64,000 bases of DNA from Haloarcula limicola (GCF_010119205.1 NZ_WRXM01000001.1:1488001-1552000), one strand, 5' to 3'. Positions 43,240 through 52,682 are shown, numbered from the stretch's first letter. Program-made: numbers and translations. Notes: generated from the sequence alone by a model not told the origin.

Positions 43240-45315
43240 ATGCATCACCCCGGCCCACCGCGTTTTTGCACCGTCGACGAGTCGGTCGAGCTGGCACCAC
43301 GGCGACCGGACCCCGACGCCGACTTCCGGTGGCGACTCACGGAGGTACCGGGGGGGAGTTCGGTCGCCCTGGGCGACGGTCCCGTCGTCCACCTCGAGCC
43401 GGACGTACCCGGCACCTACCGCGCGGAACTCTCCGCGCCGGACGGGACGCACACGCAGACGGTACGCGCGTTCCCGGCCTCGACGACGCGGACAGTCCGG
43501 TTCAGCGTCACCGAGGACGACGTCGCCGAGGGCGACCCCGCCGACGTCGCCGACGCCGAGAGCTGCGTCGTCTTCGGGAAGTTCAACGACTTCACGATGG
43601 GGAGTCACTGGGCGACGGAAGCGGACGGCGAGTGGGTCCTGGAGACGGAACTCCCGCCGGGCACGCACGAAGCCATCTTCGCGTTCGACGGGGAGTTCGA
43701 CCCGTTCGCGACCGACGAGGTGACAGTCGAAGGCGCGGGTCGCCCGCGCGTCGAACTCGACAGCCACCGGGAGGGCGAGGAGCTGGTCGTCACCGCCGAC
43801 GCGCGCGCCGCGCCCGACGGGCGCGACCCCGACGTGGAGTTTCACTTCGACGACCGGGACTCGCTCGACGAAGCGGCGGTCGACGTCGGCGGCGGCGAAC
43901 TCCGGGTCGCTATCGACTCGCTACCGGTCCTCTCGCGCGTCCACGCCGTCGCCGTCGCCGAACGGCACAGCATCGCCGACACGCTCGAAATTCGTTCCGG
44001 CGCGTCCGGAGACCTCACTGTCTCTCGCCCCGCGGACGCCCCCGAGTGGACGGACGACGCCACCATCTACGAGATCTTCGTCCGCGAGTTCGTCGGCGAC
44101 ATCGCCGAGACGTCCTTCGAGGAGATCGAGCGCCGGGTGCCCTACGTCGAGTCGCTGGGCGTCGACGTGGTCTGGTTCACGCCCGTCGTCCAGAGCCCCA
44201 CCCGACACGGCTATCACATCACGGACCTCTTCGACACCGCCGCCGACCTCGGCACGCGCGAGGAGTTCCGGTCGCTGGTCGAGCGCTTCCACGAGGCCGG
44301 TATCCGCGTCGTCTTCGACCTCGTCCTCAACCATACCTCGCGGGACCACCCGTACTTCCAGTTCCACCGCGCCGGCGTCCCCGAGTACGCCGACTACTAC
44401 GAGCGCATTCCGGCAGAGGCGGACGTGACCGACGTCGACTGGGCCGGCGACGACGCGCCGGGGCTCTACTTCAACTGGACGCGAATCCCCAACGTCAACT
44501 ACGACTCGCTCGCCGTCCGCCGATGGATGCTCGACGTGGTCGAGGAGTGGGCCGACGAGGTGGACGGCTTCCGCTGTGACGTGGCGTGGGGCGTCCCCCA
44601 CGGCTTCTGGAAGGAGGTTCGCGAGCGGGTGAAAGCCCACGACTCCGACTTTCTCCTGCTCGACGAGACGGTACCACACCGCGACGCCGCCTTCCGGGAA
44701 AACGAGTTCGACGTGCACTACGACCCGGACTTCTACTTCGCTCTGCGAGACATCGGTCGCGGCGAGGAACCGGCGACGGTGCTGTTCGACGCCCTGGCAG
44801 AGTCCGAGCACTGGGGCTACCCCGACCGCGCGGTCCACATGCGCTACGTCGAGAACCACGACGAGGACCGCTACCGCGACGAGTGCGGGCCGGAACCGCT
44901 GCGGGCCGCCGTCGGCGCGACGTTTACTGTCCCCGGCCTCCCCATGCTCTACTACGGACAGGAACGCGGCGTCGAAGACCAGCGCGGGACGATGCGCTGG
45001 CACGACGGCGACGCCGACCTGACCGACTTCCACCGCCGACTGGTGGCGCTCCGCGACGAACACGCCGCCCTGCGCGCGTCCGGTGTCACCCCCGTCGAGT
45101 GGTCCGTCGCCGAAGGTGATCCGGACGGCGTCGTCGCCTACGAACGCGCCGACGGCGACGAGACGCTCGTGGTCGTCTTGAACTTCGCCGCCGAGGACGC
45201 GACGGTGACTCTCGACCGCGAGGTGACCGGCCGCGACCTCCTCTCGGAGTCCGACGTGACGAGCGAGGACGGCCTGCGCGTCGCCGACGTGGTCGTGACC
45301 CCCGCCGCGGAGTAA
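43240..45315 (+). CDS. GH13 alpha-amylase-family enzyme, cytoplasmic
   Basis: 691 residues, no signal peptide. N-terminal beta domains (1-265) precede the GH13 barrel. Catalytic residues are readable: nucleophile Asp447 (DGFRCDVAWG), acid/base Glu476 (LLLDETVPH) and the transition-state Asp541 (ENHDED). The carbohydrate-binding region DLVLNHTSRDHPYFQ is conserved. The N-terminal domain resembles those of cyclomaltodextrinase or neopullulanase types, so the enzyme likely cuts maltodextrins or cyclodextrins brought in by the divergent ABC transporter. A small C-terminal beta domain ends it. The GTG/ATG choice is clear: ATG at 43240. Confidence 0.9.
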   Translation: MHHPGPPRFCTVDESVELAPRRPDPDADFRWRLTEVPGGSSVALGDGPVVHLEPDVPGTYRAELSAPDGTHTQTVRAFPASTTRTVRFSVTEDDVAEGDPADVADAESCVVFGKFNDFTMGSHWATEADGEWVLETELPPGTHEAIFAFDGEFDPFATDEVTVEGAGRPRVELDSHREGEELVVTADARAAPDGRDPDVEFHFDDRDSLDEAAVDVGGGELRVAIDSLPVLSRVHAVAVAERHSIADTLEIRSGASGDLTVSRPADAPEWTDDATIYEIFVREFVGDIAETSFEEIERRVPYVESLGVDVVWFTPVVQSPTRHGYHITDLFDTAADLGTREEFRSLVERFHEAGIRVVFDLVLNHTSRDHPYFQFHRAGVPEYADYYERIPAEADVTDVDWAGDDAPGLYFNWTRIPNVNYDSLAVRRWMLDVVEEWADEVDGFRCDVAWGVPHGFWKEVRERVKAHDSDFLLLDETVPHRDAAFRENEFDVHYDPDFYFALRDIGRGEEPATVLFDALAESEHWGYPDRAVHMRYVENHDEDRYRDECGPEPLRAAVGATFTVPGLPMLYYGQERGVEDQRGTMRWHDGDADLTDFHRRLVALRDEHAALRASGVTPVEWSVAEGDPDGVVAYERADGDETLVVVLNFAAEDATVTLDREVTGRDLLSESDVTSEDGLRVADVVVTPAAE

Positions 45316-45432
45316 TCGCCTGCTCTCGTCTCCGCCGACCGCTCGTTGATTCGGATTCTCGCCGTCCGCGCGCCCACCGGAAGAAAAAACTCCTACGAAA
45401 TTTCCCCTCACAGATTCACTATTTTGGGGAAC

Positions 45433-45438
45433 ATTTAT
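45433..45438 (+). promoter_or_regulatory. TATA box of malK
   Basis: ATTTAT centred about 30 nt before the malK ATG, so malK is probably leaderless and has its own promoter although it follows the GH13 gene by 149 nt. Confidence 0.5.
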
Positions 45439-45464
45439 CATGCGGGACACGTACACGGGTACTA

Positions 45465-46628
45465 ATGGCGAGTCTCGAACTGAACGCACTGAGAAAGGAG
45501 TTCGATGGCGGGTCCATCGTCGCGGTCGACGACCTGGAACTGTTCATCGAGGACGGGGAGTTCGTGACGGTCGTCGGACCGTCCGGCTGTGGGAAGTCGA
45601 CGACGCTGCGGATGATCGCCGGTCTCGAACGACCGTCGAGCGGTCGCATCCACATCGGCGGTAACGACATCACCGACGTCCACGCGCGACACCGCGACGT
45701 GGCGATGGTGTTCCAGAACTACGCGCTGTACCCGCACAAGACCATCCAACAGAACATGGCCTTCGGCCTGCGGATGAGCACCGACATGTCCGCCGAGGAG
45801 CGCGAACAGCGCGTCTACGAGGCCGCCGAGATGATGGGCATCGAGGACCTGCTCGACGACACGCCCGAGGAGCTCTCCGGCGGGCAGAAACAGCGCGTCG
45901 CGCTGGGTCGCGCGATCGTCCGCGAACCCGACGTGTTCCTCTTCGACGAGCCGCTGTCGAACTTAGACGCGAAACTGCGGACGACGATGCGGACCGAGAT
46001 CCAGCGCCTGCAGGAGGAACTGGGCATCACGTCGGTGTACGTCACCCACGACCAGGAGGAGGCGATGACGATGGGCGACCGAATCGTCATCCTCAACGAC
46101 GGGAAGCTCCAGCAGACGGGCAAACCCACCGAGGTGTATCAGAACCCCGCCAACCAGTTCGTAGCCGGGTTCGTTGGGTCGCCGTCGATGAACTTCATCG
46201 ACGTCGAGGCCGAATCCGTCGGCGATGGCATCCACCTGACCGGCTCGGACGGTGCGTTCTCCTACGACCTCACGTCGGGTCGAGCCGACGCGTTCGGCGA
46301 CATCGGCGGCGGCTCGTACGTCCTCGGCATCCGCCCGGAACACGTCGTCGTCGGCGAGGACGGCGGACAGAACGCCGTCCCGGCGACGGTGGACGTGGTC
46401 GAACCGGTCGGGAGCGACAACTACCTGTATCTGGACCTCGGCTCGGAGTCCCGGAGTTTCGACACCGAGGACGCGCCGGACTTCATCGCCCGCGTCCCGG
46501 CCGACGTCGAACCCGAAGTCGGCGACCTGATCCACATCTCCTTCGAGGAGTCCTCGGTCCACCTCTTCGACGCTCAGACGGGTGAGGCGGTCACGGCCAC
46601 CGAAGAACCGGCCGTCACCGCCCCGTAG
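45465..46628 (+). CDS. malK: Sugar ABC transporter ATPase, MalK/UgpC type
   Basis: 387 residues. Walker A GPSGCGKST (38-46), signature LSGGQ (137-141), Walker B LFDEP (159-163) and the switch histidine TSVYVTHDQEEA follow in order. The C-terminal regulatory OB domain (240-380) is the part that in MalK contacts regulators such as MalT or TrmB. It energises MalFG. The gene is apart from malEFG but next to the GH13 gene, making a divergent transport and hydrolysis locus. The sugar could also be trehalose or another glucoside. Confidence 0.92.
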   Translation: MASLELNALRKEFDGGSIVAVDDLELFIEDGEFVTVVGPSGCGKSTTLRMIAGLERPSSGRIHIGGNDITDVHARHRDVAMVFQNYALYPHKTIQQNMAFGLRMSTDMSAEEREQRVYEAAEMMGIEDLLDDTPEELSGGQKQRVALGRAIVREPDVFLFDEPLSNLDAKLRTTMRTEIQRLQEELGITSVYVTHDQEEAMTMGDRIVILNDGKLQQTGKPTEVYQNPANQFVAGFVGSPSMNFIDVEAESVGDGIHLTGSDGAFSYDLTSGRADAFGDIGGGSYVLGIRPEHVVVGEDGGQNAVPATVDVVEPVGSDNYLYLDLGSESRSFDTEDAPDFIARVPADVEPEVGDLIHISFEESSVHLFDAQTGEAVTATEEPAVTAP

Positions 46629-46689
46629 CAGCGACACGCAGTTTCGACGGTTTTCCAGACACCGTCCGGCGAGCGACGACCTCGTGGTG

Positions 46690-46800
46690 GAAAAACTGCG
46701 CCCGCCGCTCCGCGGGTCACTTCGCTACCCGTTTCGCTTCGAGGGCCGCGCTCCCTGCACCCTCACCGGTCGCGCGCCCCTCGCTACCGCCTCTTCGACA
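46690..46800 (-). repeat. Dispersed repeat at the hisE 3' end
   Basis: On the minus strand, from the hisE stop (46786-46784), reads TAGCGAGGGGCGCGCGACC and then CAGGGAGCGCGGCCCTCGAA. Both blocks recur, closer together, at about 61633-61671. The hisE end and the GH15 end are therefore flanked by the same element. Neither copy codes for protein. Confidence 0.65.
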
Positions 46801-47077
46801 ACTCCGCGCGCAAGTCCTCGACGTCCATCCCCTTCATCGAGAGCAGGACGAGCAGGTGATAGACGATGTCGGCGGACTCGTGGGCGAGTTCCTCGCGGTC
46901 GTCGTCTTTCGCCGCGAGAATCAGCTCGGTGGTCTCCTCGCCGAGCTTCTCCAAGACGGCGTTCTCGCCTTTCTCGTGGGTAAACAGCGACGTGGTGTAG
47001 GAGTCCTCGGGGAGGTTCTCCTTGCGGTCCTCGATGACCGCGAACAGGTCGTCGATGACGTCGTCGGCGTCGTCCAT
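46784..47077 (-). CDS. hisE: Phosphoribosyl-ATP diphosphatase HisE
   Basis: 97 residues. The MazG-like helical fold is shown by HEKGENAVLEKLGEETTELI and DIVYHLLVLL, containing the metal-binding E-x-x-E pattern. HisE removes pyrophosphate from phosphoribosyl-ATP, the second step of histidine synthesis. It is a separate gene here, not fused to HisI. Other his genes are not in the window. The stop lies inside a dispersed repeat. pdxT lies upstream on the same strand. Confidence 0.93.
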   Translation of the reverse strand: MDDADDVIDDLFAVIEDRKENLPEDSYTTSLFTHEKGENAVLEKLGEETTELILAAKDDDREELAHESADIVYHLLVLLSMKGMDVEDLRAELSKRR

Positions 47078-47118
47078 ACCGGGCGGTCGGCGGGGGACCT
47101 ATTCAGGCCGTCGAAGCG

Positions 47119-47712
47119 CTACGTCTCCACGCTGTCGAAGAAGGCGAGGTCGTGGATGCGCGGGTCCTCGGTCAGTTCCGGGTGGAACGACGTGCCGACG
47201 ACGGGACCGTCACGGACCGCAACGGGGCGGTCGTCCCACGTCGCCAGCACCTCCACGTCGTCGCCGACGTAGTCGATGACGGGCGCGCGGATGAACACCG
47301 CCGGGAACGGGTCATCGAGACCGGTCACGGAGAGCGGGGCCTCGAAGCTATCCTTCTGTCGGCCGAAGGCGTTGCGCTCGACGGAGACGTCGAGGACGTT
47401 CAGCGTCTCCACGCGGTCGTCGTGGGCGTCGCTGGCGGCGACGATGAGGCCGGCACACGTCGCCAGCACCGGTTTCCCGGCCTCGACGTGAGCCGCGATC
47501 TCGCGGTCGATACCCTCCCGGTGGACGAGTCGCGAGATGGTGGTCGACTCGCCGCCGGGCATGAGGAGCGCGTCGCAGTCGGGGACGACCCCCGCTTCGC
47601 GTATCTCGACGACCTCCGCCGTCTCGCCGTGGGCCGTCGCCACCCGTTCGATCGCGTCGGCGTGTTCGGAGACGTCGCCCTGCACGGCGAGGACGCCTGC
47701 CCGTAGAGTCAT
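47119..47712 (-). CDS. pdxT: Pyridoxal 5'-phosphate synthase glutaminase subunit PdxT
   Basis: 197 residues from the ATG at 47712 (MTLRAGVLAVQGDVSEH). The glutaminase triad is visible: Cys86 in LATCAGL, with the C-terminal His and Glu in SFHPELTED. PdxT makes ammonia from glutamine for PdxS, which builds vitamin B6 from ribose 5-phosphate and glyceraldehyde 3-phosphate. pdxS is not in the window. hisE follows on the same strand after about 40 nt; both pathways use ammonia or phosphoribosyl intermediates, though coregulation is not shown. Confidence 0.92.
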   Translation of the reverse strand: MTLRAGVLAVQGDVSEHADAIERVATAHGETAEVVEIREAGVVPDCDALLMPGGESTTISRLVHREGIDREIAAHVEAGKPVLATCAGLIVAASDAHDDRVETLNVLDVSVERNAFGRQKDSFEAPLSVTGLDDPFPAVFIRAPVIDYVGDDVEVLATWDDRPVAVRDGPVVGTSFHPELTEDPRIHDLAFFDSVET

Positions 47713-47822
47713 GGTCGCCGGTACGCCGGGAACCGTCAAAACACTCTCGCCTCGGTGAGCGCACCGTTCCGGGACGACACCGCGAGCCAAACCGTTAGGT
47801 GCTGGGCAGCCCAGAACGAAGT

Positions 47823-48854
47823 ATGGGAAAGCGACGGGACCCGGTCGCGTCGAACGCGGACCGGTCGACGGACCTCTACGAGATCGCCGACTGGGAGGTG
47901 CGGTCCCGGCTAGACCGCTTCGCCCACTGGCTCTATCACACGGGCATCTGGGCGCTCCGTGGAATGGTGATCCTCATCGCCCTCGTCATCCTGGTGCTGC
48001 AGGTCGCGTTCGGCAGCCTCGGCGCGCTCGGCGTCCAGCCGCTGTTCGCCGGTCTCGCGGCGCTTTCGGCGGTTCCCGCGCTGCTGCTGGCCCTCTACAT
48101 CTGGCGCGCCGACGTGACCTCCTCCGAACCGCTGACGCTGTTGGTGGGGACCTTCCTGCTGGGCGTGCTGTTCGCCGGCTTCGCCGGGCTGTTGAACGTG
48201 ACGCTCGGCGACCCGGTGCAGTCGATCGGCTCCGGGTTCGGGCTGTTCGAACCCGCGGGCCTGTTCTTCTTCTTCTATCTCGTCGTCGGCCCCGTCGAGG
48301 AGAGCGTGAAGCTGCTCGCGGTGCGACTCTACCCCTACCGGGACGACCGCTTCGACGCCGTCATCGACGGCGCGGTGTACGGTGCCGCCGCCGGACTGGG
48401 TTTCGCCACCATCGAGAACGCGCTGTACATCGTCCAGAACACCGAGACGGTCAACGGGACGATACAGGCGATAAACGCCGGCAGCGACATCGCGGCCGTG
48501 CGGGCGCTGGCCGGGCCGGGCCACGTCATCTACTCGGCGTTCGCGGGTTACTACCTCGGGTTGGCGAAGTTCAACCCCGACGACGCCGGCCCCATCATCC
48601 TGAAGGGGCTGCTCATCGCCACGCTCATCCACGCCACGTACAACGCGCTGTCGGGTCCCGTGACGGTGGTTCTCTCCGAGTTTTACGGCGTCAGTCAGTT
48701 CACCGCCTTCCTCGGATTCGTCGTCGTCTACGACGCGCTGTTCGGCCTGCTCCTGTTTCGGAAACTCAACGCCTATCGGCGAGCATATCAGCAGGCACAT
48801 CAGGTGACCGACAGCTCGCCAGACGAGATCGAACAGGCCGAGTTCGAACCCTAG
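47823..48854 (+). CDS. PrsW-family intramembrane protease
   Basis: 343 residues with about eight helices. PrsW motifs: Glu159-Glu160 (GPVEESVKL), Glu198 (GFATIENALY), His234 (GPGHVIYSAFAGYYLG) and His270 (LIHATYNAL). The family includes the bacterial site-1-type protease that cuts anti-sigma factors, and it resembles CAAX prenyl proteases. In archaea the substrate is unknown; cleavage of a membrane-bound regulator is plausible. It converges on ribE, and the ends overlap by 4 nt. Confidence 0.88.
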   Translation: MGKRRDPVASNADRSTDLYEIADWEVRSRLDRFAHWLYHTGIWALRGMVILIALVILVLQVAFGSLGALGVQPLFAGLAALSAVPALLLALYIWRADVTSSEPLTLLVGTFLLGVLFAGFAGLLNVTLGDPVQSIGSGFGLFEPAGLFFFFYLVVGPVEESVKLLAVRLYPYRDDRFDAVIDGAVYGAAAGLGFATIENALYIVQNTETVNGTIQAINAGSDIAAVRALAGPGHVIYSAFAGYYLGLAKFNPDDAGPIILKGLLIATLIHATYNALSGPVTVVLSEFYGVSQFTAFLGFVVVYDALFGLLLFRKLNAYRRAYQQAHQVTDSSPDEIEQAEFEP

Positions 48855-49429
48855 TGGAGCTGTTCGACGTACTTCGCTATCACATCGACTTCGAGGTGAA
48901 CCGGGTCGCCGACCGACTTCTCCGAGAGCGTCGTCTCCTCGTAGGTCGTCGGGATGATCGCCACGTCGAAGCGGTCGTCGCGACGAGCGGCGACGGTGAG
49001 GCTGATGCCGTCGACCGTGATCGATCCCTTCTCGACGAGGTAGTCCCGCTGCGCGTCGGGAAGCGAGAAGGAGAACGTCCAGTCGCCTCTCTCCCGTTCG
49101 ATGCCGACGATCTCCGCGGTAGCGTCGACGTGGCCCTGCACGATGTGGCCGTCGAAGCGGCCGTCGGCGGGCATCGCCCGTTCGAGGTTGACGGTCGCCC
49201 CCTCGGTCAGTCGGTCGAAGAAGGTCCGGTCGAGCGTCTCGCGGGCGAGGAACACCTCGAACCACTCCCCGTCGGCGAACGCCTCGACGGTGAGACACGC
49301 GCCGCTGACGCTTATCGACTGGCCGGCTTCGAGGTCGGAGAAGGGCGCGCCGATGCGGACCCGCCGACCGTCCTCGTCGTCTACGACTTCCCGTACCTCG
49401 CCGGTCGCCTCGACGATCCCGGTGAACAT
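48851..49429 (-). CDS. ribE: Riboflavin synthase (alpha chain type)
   Basis: 192 residues from the ATG at 49429. MFTGIVEATGEV is the hallmark start of bacterial-type riboflavin synthase, and two lumazine-binding repeats follow (about 1-95 and 96-190; GACLTVEAF in the first, GISLTVAAR in the second). It converts two lumazine molecules into riboflavin. Some archaea use an unrelated enzyme (RibC), so this is the bacterial-type version. It is convergent with the PrsW gene. Confidence 0.93.
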   Translation of the reverse strand: MFTGIVEATGEVREVVDDEDGRRVRIGAPFSDLEAGQSISVSGACLTVEAFADGEWFEVFLARETLDRTFFDRLTEGATVNLERAMPADGRFDGHIVQGHVDATAEIVGIERERGDWTFSFSLPDAQRDYLVEKGSITVDGISLTVAARRDDRFDVAIIPTTYEETTLSEKSVGDPVHLEVDVIAKYVEQLH

Positions 49430-49580
49430 ACCGATCGCTTGGCGACTGGCGTGGAAAGCGCTTCGCCTCGCGGCGCGTCGGGCTGAACGAGGCTGCCGCC
49501 GCGACACTTACTCGAAACCGAGTAATATATTTACAACCCTAGTCACAAGGAATTTATTGTCGACGGCCCTACTGCGTGGT

Positions 49581-49727
49581 ATGCCAGAGATGGCTTCCCC
49601 GAAGGGCGACGACGGCGACTGGACGACCAGACACGCGCGGACGCGTCCCCGCGAGAAGCGGCCAGTCGCCGACTACGACCCCGAAGACGGCTGGGACGTC
49701 CGCCACGCCGAGACGGACCGCGACTAG
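49581..49727 (+). CDS. 48-residue haloarchaeal protein
   Basis: A short frame starting MPEMASPKGDDGDWTTRHA and ending VRHAETDRD. It is charged, with Trp-containing DDWTTRH and DGWDVRH motifs. An AT-rich promoter (AATATATTTACAA, about 49524) lies upstream. It ends on the first bases of the convergent pgk gene's stop. Such short conserved proteins are common in haloarchaea; function unknown. Confidence 0.5.
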   Translation: MPEMASPKGDDGDWTTRHARTRPREKRPVADYDPEDGWDVRHAETDRD

Positions 49728-50929
49728 CGCTGTAGCACTTCGACGCCGACGAGCTCCGCGCCGGTGAGCGCGCGGATGTACGCGCCGCCGGCGATGGAGA
49801 CGTGTCCGAACTCGTCTTCTTCCATCCCGTACATCTCGATGGCGCGAGAGGTGTCGCCGCCGCCGACCACCGAGAAGCAGTCGGTCTCCGCGATGGCTTC
49901 GAGGACGCCCGCCGTCCCCACGGAGAAGCGCTCGTCCTCGAACATGCCGAGCGCGCCCTTCACGAAGACGGCCTCCGACTCGCGGATTGTCGGCGAGTAC
50001 TCCATGACCGTCTCGCTGCCAACGTCGAGGTACGAGACCGTCTTCTCGTCGATGTCGTCGACCGACTGCTCGGCGCGGCTCCCGTCGTCGTCCTCGTAGG
50101 CCAGGTCGACCGCGAGCGTGATCTGGTCGCGGTGGTCTTCGAGCATCGACTCGATCTTCTCGCTGTTCTGTTCCCACTGCTCGTCGTAGAGGTTCGCGTC
50201 GTCGATGTCGTAGCCGACGGGGTAGCCCGCCGCCCGCAGGAACAGCTCCCCGGCGATGCCGCCCAGCAGGAAGTCGTCGACCTTCTCGTCCAAGTGGGTC
50301 ATCACGTCGATAACGTCGGTGGCCTTCGTCCCGCCGACGACCATCGTCACCTGCCCGTCGAACTCCTTCTCGGCGATGGCGGTGTTGGCCTCGTACTCGG
50401 TCTCCATGACCCGGCCCGCGTAGGCGTCCATGACCAGCGGAAAGCCCACGAGCGAGGCGTGCGAGCGATGCGCCGCCGAGTAGGCGTCGTTGACGTAGGC
50501 GTCGAACTCGTCCTTGAGCGTCTGGACGAATTCGGTCTCGGCCTTGACCTCGGGCTCTTCCTCGGGGAGTTCCTCGTCGCACATTCGCGTGTTCTCCAAG
50601 ACGAGGACGTCGCCGCCGTCGAGTTCGCCGATGGCGGAAAGGGCGTCCTCGCCGAAGGTGTCGGCGACGAAGTCGACCGGGCTGTCGACGTGCGATTCGA
50701 GGATGTCAGCGTGCTGGGAGAGCGAGACGAAGTCGTCCCGGCCGGGCCGGCCCTGGTGGGCCAGTACCGCGACCTCGAAGTCTCGGTCGACGAGTTCGCT
50801 GATCGTCTCGGCGTGGCGGTCGAACCGCCGGTTGTCCTGTACCTCGCCGTCCTCGACGGGTGAGTTGAGGTCGAGTCGCACGAGGACGCGCTGCCCGTCC
50901 TCGAGGTCGTCGAGCGTCTGGAAGGTCAT
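49724..50929 (-). CDS. pgk: Phosphoglycerate kinase
   Basis: 401 residues from the ATG at 50929. Substrate-binding LVRLDLNSPVEDGEV and the nucleotide-binding VVGGGDTSRAIE are present. It interconverts 1,3-bisphosphoglycerate and 3-phosphoglycerate with ADP/ATP. gap lies upstream on the same strand (135 nt between), so the two enzymes of adjacent steps are probably coregulated. Haloarchaeal Pgk is very acidic, as seen here. Confidence 0.95.
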   Translation of the reverse strand: MTFQTLDDLEDGQRVLVRLDLNSPVEDGEVQDNRRFDRHAETISELVDRDFEVAVLAHQGRPGRDDFVSLSQHADILESHVDSPVDFVADTFGEDALSAIGELDGGDVLVLENTRMCDEELPEEEPEVKAETEFVQTLKDEFDAYVNDAYSAAHRSHASLVGFPLVMDAYAGRVMETEYEANTAIAEKEFDGQVTMVVGGTKATDVIDVMTHLDEKVDDFLLGGIAGELFLRAAGYPVGYDIDDANLYDEQWEQNSEKIESMLEDHRDQITLAVDLAYEDDDGSRAEQSVDDIDEKTVSYLDVGSETVMEYSPTIRESEAVFVKGALGMFEDERFSVGTAGVLEAIAETDCFSVVGGGDTSRAIEMYGMEEDEFGHVSIAGGAYIRALTGAELVGVEVLQR

Positions 50930-51064
50930 CACGCGAACCCACACCCGCCCCGTGCTTAGGCGTTTCCGAGTCCGCCGAAAGCGCGTCGAGATACCGCCGA
51001 CAGCCGCGGCTCGGCGAGCCGAGAAATCGAAGGAGAGACGAACGGCGAGAGCGGAGCGACCAGT

Positions 51065-52072
51065 CTACTGCTCGGTGATGTGCTGTGCGACGTCGAGCAT
51101 CCGGCTCGAGAAGCCGTACTCGTTGTCGTACCACGTCAGGATCTTCGTCATCCCGTTGACGACGTTCGTCGACTGGAGGTCGACCTGCGAGGAGTAGGGG
51201 TCGCCGAGGATGTCGGAGGAGACGACGTCCTCGGTCGTGACGCCCAGCACGCCCTCGAGGTCGCCTTCGGCGGCCTCTTCGAAGGCGGCGTTGACGTCGC
51301 TCTCGGTGACCTCCTCGTTCAGGTCCACGACGAACTCCGTGATGGAGCCGTTCGGGACCGGGACGCGAATGGCCATCCCGTCGAGTTTGCCCTCGAGGTC
51401 GGGCAGGACCTCGGTGGCGGCCTGTGCGGCCCCGGTCGAGGTCGGGATGATGTTCTCGGCCGCGGCGCGGCGGCGGCGGGGCTTGCTGTTGGGGCCGTCC
51501 ATGAGGTTCTGGGACCCGGTGTAGGCGTGGACGGTCGTCAGCTGTCCCGACTCGATGCCGAACTCGTCGTCGAGCACCTTCGCGACCGGCGTGATGGAGT
51601 TCGTCGTACAGGAGGCGTTCGAGACGACGTCCTCGCCGTCGTACTCGTCCTCGTTGACGCCGTAGACGATCTGCTTGACGTGCTCGTCGCCCTTCGGTGG
51701 CGCGGAGATGAGCACCTTGTCGGCACCCGCTTCGAGGTGCTGGCTCGCGTCCTCTTTCGTCCGGAAGATGCCCGTCGCCTCGAACGCGACGTCGACGTCT
51801 AGGTCCTCCCAGGGGAGCTCCGTCGGGTCGGTCTCGTGGAAGATGCCCGCCTCGAAGTCGGTGCCCTCGACGCTGAGGACGCCGTCCTCGACGTTCGCAC
51901 CCGGGAGATTGCCCATGACGGTGTCGTACTGGGCGAAGTAGTCGATCTCGTCGTCGTCCATGACGTCGTTGATGCCGACGATCTCGACGTCGTCGTTCTC
52001 CAGCGAAGCACGGAATACGTTACGGCCGATGCGGCCGAAGCCGTTGAGGCCGACGCGGACTGGGTCACTCAT
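51065..52072 (-). CDS. gap: Glyceraldehyde-3-phosphate dehydrogenase, type I (bacterial type)
   Basis: 335 residues. NAD-binding VGLNGFGRIGRNVFR, catalytic Cys155 in SNASCTTN and His182 in TTVHAYTG, with the C-terminal NEYGFSSRML. This is the type I bacterial/eukaryotic enzyme, not the archaeal type II. In Haloferax the two types have separate glycolytic and gluconeogenic roles (established for that genus), so this one would be the catabolic form. It precedes pgk on the same strand. IR CGGAATTGTTCCG lies about 40 nt upstream. Confidence 0.95.
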   Translation of the reverse strand: MSDPVRVGLNGFGRIGRNVFRASLENDDVEIVGINDVMDDDEIDYFAQYDTVMGNLPGANVEDGVLSVEGTDFEAGIFHETDPTELPWEDLDVDVAFEATGIFRTKEDASQHLEAGADKVLISAPPKGDEHVKQIVYGVNEDEYDGEDVVSNASCTTNSITPVAKVLDDEFGIESGQLTTVHAYTGSQNLMDGPNSKPRRRRAAAENIIPTSTGAAQAATEVLPDLEGKLDGMAIRVPVPNGSITEFVVDLNEEVTESDVNAAFEEAAEGDLEGVLGVTTEDVVSSDILGDPYSSQVDLQSTNVVNGMTKILTWYDNEYGFSSRMLDVAQHITEQ

Positions 52073-52110
52073 ACCGGCTAGTAAAGCGCCTGTTCGGAGT
52101 AAAGGGTTTT

Positions 52111-52123
52111 CGGAATTGTTCCG
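52111..52123. promoter_or_regulatory. Inverted repeat upstream of gap
   Basis: CGGAA-TTG-TTCCG, a perfect 5-bp inverted repeat with a 3-nt spacer, about 40 nt before the gap start. The 52073-52266 gap also holds a tandem ATCAGATGA pair (52204-52221) nearer the Hsp20 gene. Confidence 0.4.
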
Positions 52124-52266
52124 GGATGTGTTTGTTTGTGTTCGTTACGTTTCGAACGAATGTCTATGATAGATACGCCACCGCGCGTCCGGGCGAGATA
52201 GATCAGATGAATCAGATGAGTCCGACAGAAGGCTTTTGAGAGATACGACCGAATGGCCCTATAGTA

Positions 52267-52650
52267 ATGAGACGGGACGACGACGACCCCTTCGACGAGT
52301 TCTTCCGCGAGATAGAGCGGATGATGGACGAGATGATGGGTGCCGAAGGGGACGTTCACATCGACCGAGACGGTGCGACGGGGGGCAGCGACCTACACGT
52401 AGACGTCCACGAGACCGACGAGGAGATCCGCGTCGTCGCCGACATCCCGGGCATCGAGAAGGAGGCGATCGACCTCAAGTGCGACGGCAACGTCCTCACC
52501 ATCGATGCCGACAGCCACCAGCGGGAGTACCACGAGCGGCTCACGCTCCCCAGTGCAGTCGACGAACACTCCGCGTCGGCCACCTACAACAACGGCATCC
52601 TCGAAGTCACCTTCGACCGCGAAGAGGACTCGGCCGACATCGAACTGTAG
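52267..52650 (+). CDS. Small heat-shock protein Hsp20
   Basis: 127 residues. The alpha-crystallin domain (about 38-120) ends with the conserved ATYNNGILEVTF. The N-terminus is acidic (DDDDPFDEFF) with several methionines (MMDEMMGA). It is an ATP-independent holdase that forms oligomers. This is the second Hsp20 of the window; the other (30313) is the GvpH-like one, so the two differ in N-terminus and context. Its promoter is divergent from gap. Confidence 0.9.
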   Translation: MRRDDDDPFDEFFREIERMMDEMMGAEGDVHIDRDGATGGSDLHVDVHETDEEIRVVADIPGIEKEAIDLKCDGNVLTIDADSHQREYHERLTLPSAVDEHSASATYNNGILEVTFDREEDSADIEL

Positions 52651-52682
52651 CCGCGCTTTACCGAACCGCCTGTCGATTTCTG

